From Liolophura sinensis (Eukaryota > Mollusca > Polyplacophora > Chitonida > Chitonidae): DNA of 64,000 nt. How positions within the stretch are numbered: position 1 is the first letter of the stretch; every line of letters starts with the position of its first letter. Positions 62,272 through 64,000 of this stretch are shown here, one piece after another. A model generated the notes under the pieces. That model searched no databases. It saw only the letters and a list, made by a program, of their open reading frames with translations, and was not told the DNA's origin. The DNA lies in contig NC_088305.1 in NCBI RefSeq assembly GCF_032854445.1, forward strand, positions 19,203,717 to 19,267,716, written 5' to 3'. A program made the translations under genes and the position numbers.

Positions 62272-64000
62272 CAGGGAAGTCCTGTCTTTGTCTTGAGTAG
62301 TCTTGTCCTTGTCTTGGGTAGTCCTCTCCTTGTCTTGGGTAGTCCTGTCCTTGTCTTGGGTAGTCCTGTCCTTGACTTGAGTAGTCTTGTCCTTGTCTTG
62401 AGTAGTCCTGTCCTTGTCTTGGGTAGTCCTGTCCTTGTCTTGGGTAGTCCTCTCCTTGACTTGAGTAGTCCTCTCCTTGTCTTGAGTAGTCCTGTCCTTG
62501 TCTTGGGTAGTCCTGTCCTTGTCTTGGGTAGTCATCTCCTTGTCTTGAGTAGTCCTGTGCTTGACTTGATTAGTCCCGTCCTTGTCTTGAGTAGTCCTGT
62601 CCTTATCTTGAGTAGTCCTGGCTTTGTCTTGAGGAGTCCTGTTCTTGCTTTGACTAGTCCTGTCCTTGTCTTGAGTAGTCCTGTCCTTGTCTTGAGTAGT
62701 CCTGGCTTTGTCTTGAGGAGTCCTGTTCTTGCTTTGACTAGTCCTGTCCTTGTCTTGAGTAGCCCTGTCCTTGCCTTGAGTAGTCCTGTCCTTGTTTCTA
62801 ATAGTCCTGTCCTTGTCTTGGGGAATCCTGTCTTGTCATGAGTAATCCTGTCTTGTCTTGAGTAGCCTTGCCCTTGCCTTGAGTAGTCCTGTCCTTGTCT
62901 TGAGTAGTCCAGTCCTTATCTTGAGTAGTCCTGGCTTTGTCTCCAGTAGCCCTGTCCTTGCCTTGAGTAGTCCTGTCCTTGTTTCTAATAGTCCTGTCCT
63001 TGTCTTGGGGAATCCTGTCCTTGTCTTGAGTAGTCCTGTCTTGTCTTGAGTAGCCCTATCCTTGCCTTGAGTAGTCCTGTCCTTGTCTTGGGTAGTCCTG
63101 TCCTTGACTTGAGTAGTCCCGTCCTTGTCTTGAGTAGTCCTGTCCTTATCTTGAGTAGTCCTGGCTTTGTCTTGAGGAGTCCTGTTCTTGTTTTGACTAG
63201 TCCTGTCCTTGTCTTGAGTAGCCCTATCCTTGTCTCTAATAGTCCTGTTCTTCTCTTGGGGAATCCTGTCCTTGTCTTGAGTAGTCCTGTCTTGTCTTGA
63301 GTAGCCCTATCCTTGCCTTGAGTAGTCCTGTCCTTGTCTTTAATAGTCCTGTCCTTGTCTTGGGGAATCCTGTCTTGTCATGAATAATCCTTATCTTGAG
63401 TCTTATCTTGAGTAGTCTTGCCCTTGTCTTGAGTAATGCTGTCTTTCTCGTGAGTGGTTCTGTCATTCCCTTTAGTAATTCCTTCTCTTCAATAGTTCTG
63501 TCTTTGAGTAGATCTGTCCTTGTCTTGAGTAATTCTGCCCTTGTTTTGTTTAGTTCTGTCCTTGAGTGGTTACGTCCTTATTTTGTTTAGTTCTGTCCTT
63601 GAGAAGCTGTCCTTGTTTTGTTTAGTTCTGTCCTTAAGTAGTTCTGTCTTTGTTTTGTGTAGTTCTGTCCTTGCTTAGTGTCGTCCTGTCCTTGTCTCCA
63701 GTAGTCCTGTCCCTTCCTCGAGTAGTCCCGTCCTTGTCTTGAGTAGCCCTGTTCTTGTTTCCAGTAGTCCTGTCCCTTCCTCGAGTAGTCCTGTCCTTGC
63801 TTTGAGTAGTCCCGTCCTTGTCCTTGTCTTGTGTAGTCCTGTCCTTATCTTGAGTAGACCTGGCTTTGTCTTGAGGAGTCCTGTTCTTGCTTTGACTAGT
63901 CCTGTCCTTGCTTTGAGTAGTCCTGGCTTTGTCTTGAGTAGTCCTGTCCTTGTCTTGAGGGCTGTCTTTCTCGTGAGTGGTTCTGTCATTCCCTTTAGTA
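62272..64000. repeat. 21-bp minisatellite running off the window end
   Basis: The unit is agtcctgtccttgtcttggg plus t. About 80 copies are seen and the right end lies outside the window. Frames of seven-residue repeats (SSPVLVL, TTQDKDR) are open on both strands, as expected for a 21-bp unit. Confidence 0.96.

Noticed and set aside
62260-63989. Repetitive ORFs on both strands with seven-residue units
   Set aside because: By-product of the 21-bp minisatellite.
6574-64000. Excess of array units divisible by three as a sign of coding selection
   Set aside because: Only about six of fourteen arrays have such units (39, 18, 99, 33, 15, 21), close to the one third expected by chance.

Overview
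The window is intron-rich eukaryotic DNA. It is AT-rich, with long stretches free of coding sequence, consensus gt..ag splice junctions, many minisatellites and several tRNA-derived SINE families. The SINE types (one ending in an 'acaccaatcaaataaata'-like tail, one ending in 'cgttaaaccccaagcactc') and the integrin sequence suggest a marine lophotrochozoan, most likely a mollusc. This assignment is an inference and a brachiopod is not excluded.

One real gene is recognisable: the 5' part of an integrin alpha subunit without an I domain (alphaPS2/alphaV/alpha5-like), on the minus strand. Exon 1 (signal peptide and first FG-GAP strand) lies at 60415-60629. Exon 2 is at 46542-46663, exon 3 at 45592-45698, exon 4 at 25640-25760, exon 5a at 20654-20736, exon 5b at 5971-6032 and exon 6 at 810-858. 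The gene leaves the window past base 1. Every junction is phase-compatible, and the cysteine spacings match those of vertebrate alphaV as I remember them.

The main discovery is that exons 5a and 5b encode alternative versions of the same segment. Both enter in phase 1 and leave in phase 0, and both carry a (H-K/R)-Q-G-Y-C-x-A-G motif. They cannot be joined to each other, or both skipped, without a frameshift, so they behave as mutually exclusive exons. The segment corresponds to the cysteine loop that in alphaV holds Asp148/Asp150, the site that contacts the arginine of RGD ligands. Isoform choice should therefore change ligand recognition. Exon 5a also has two acceptors 6 nt apart.

The rest is intron and upstream DNA. 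Intron 3 is about 19.8 kb and intron 1 about 13.8 kb. They carry at least fifteen tandem arrays (units of 4 to 99 bp), several TA microsatellites, about ten copies of one SINE family, two copies of a second family with 13-bp target duplications, foldback (MITE-like) elements, one of which encloses a 46-bp minisatellite, and several dispersed repeats. Upstream of exon 1 there is one unexplained 168-codon ORF and a 21-bp array that runs off the window end. Most long reading frames here are by-products of tandem arrays whose unit length is a multiple of three.
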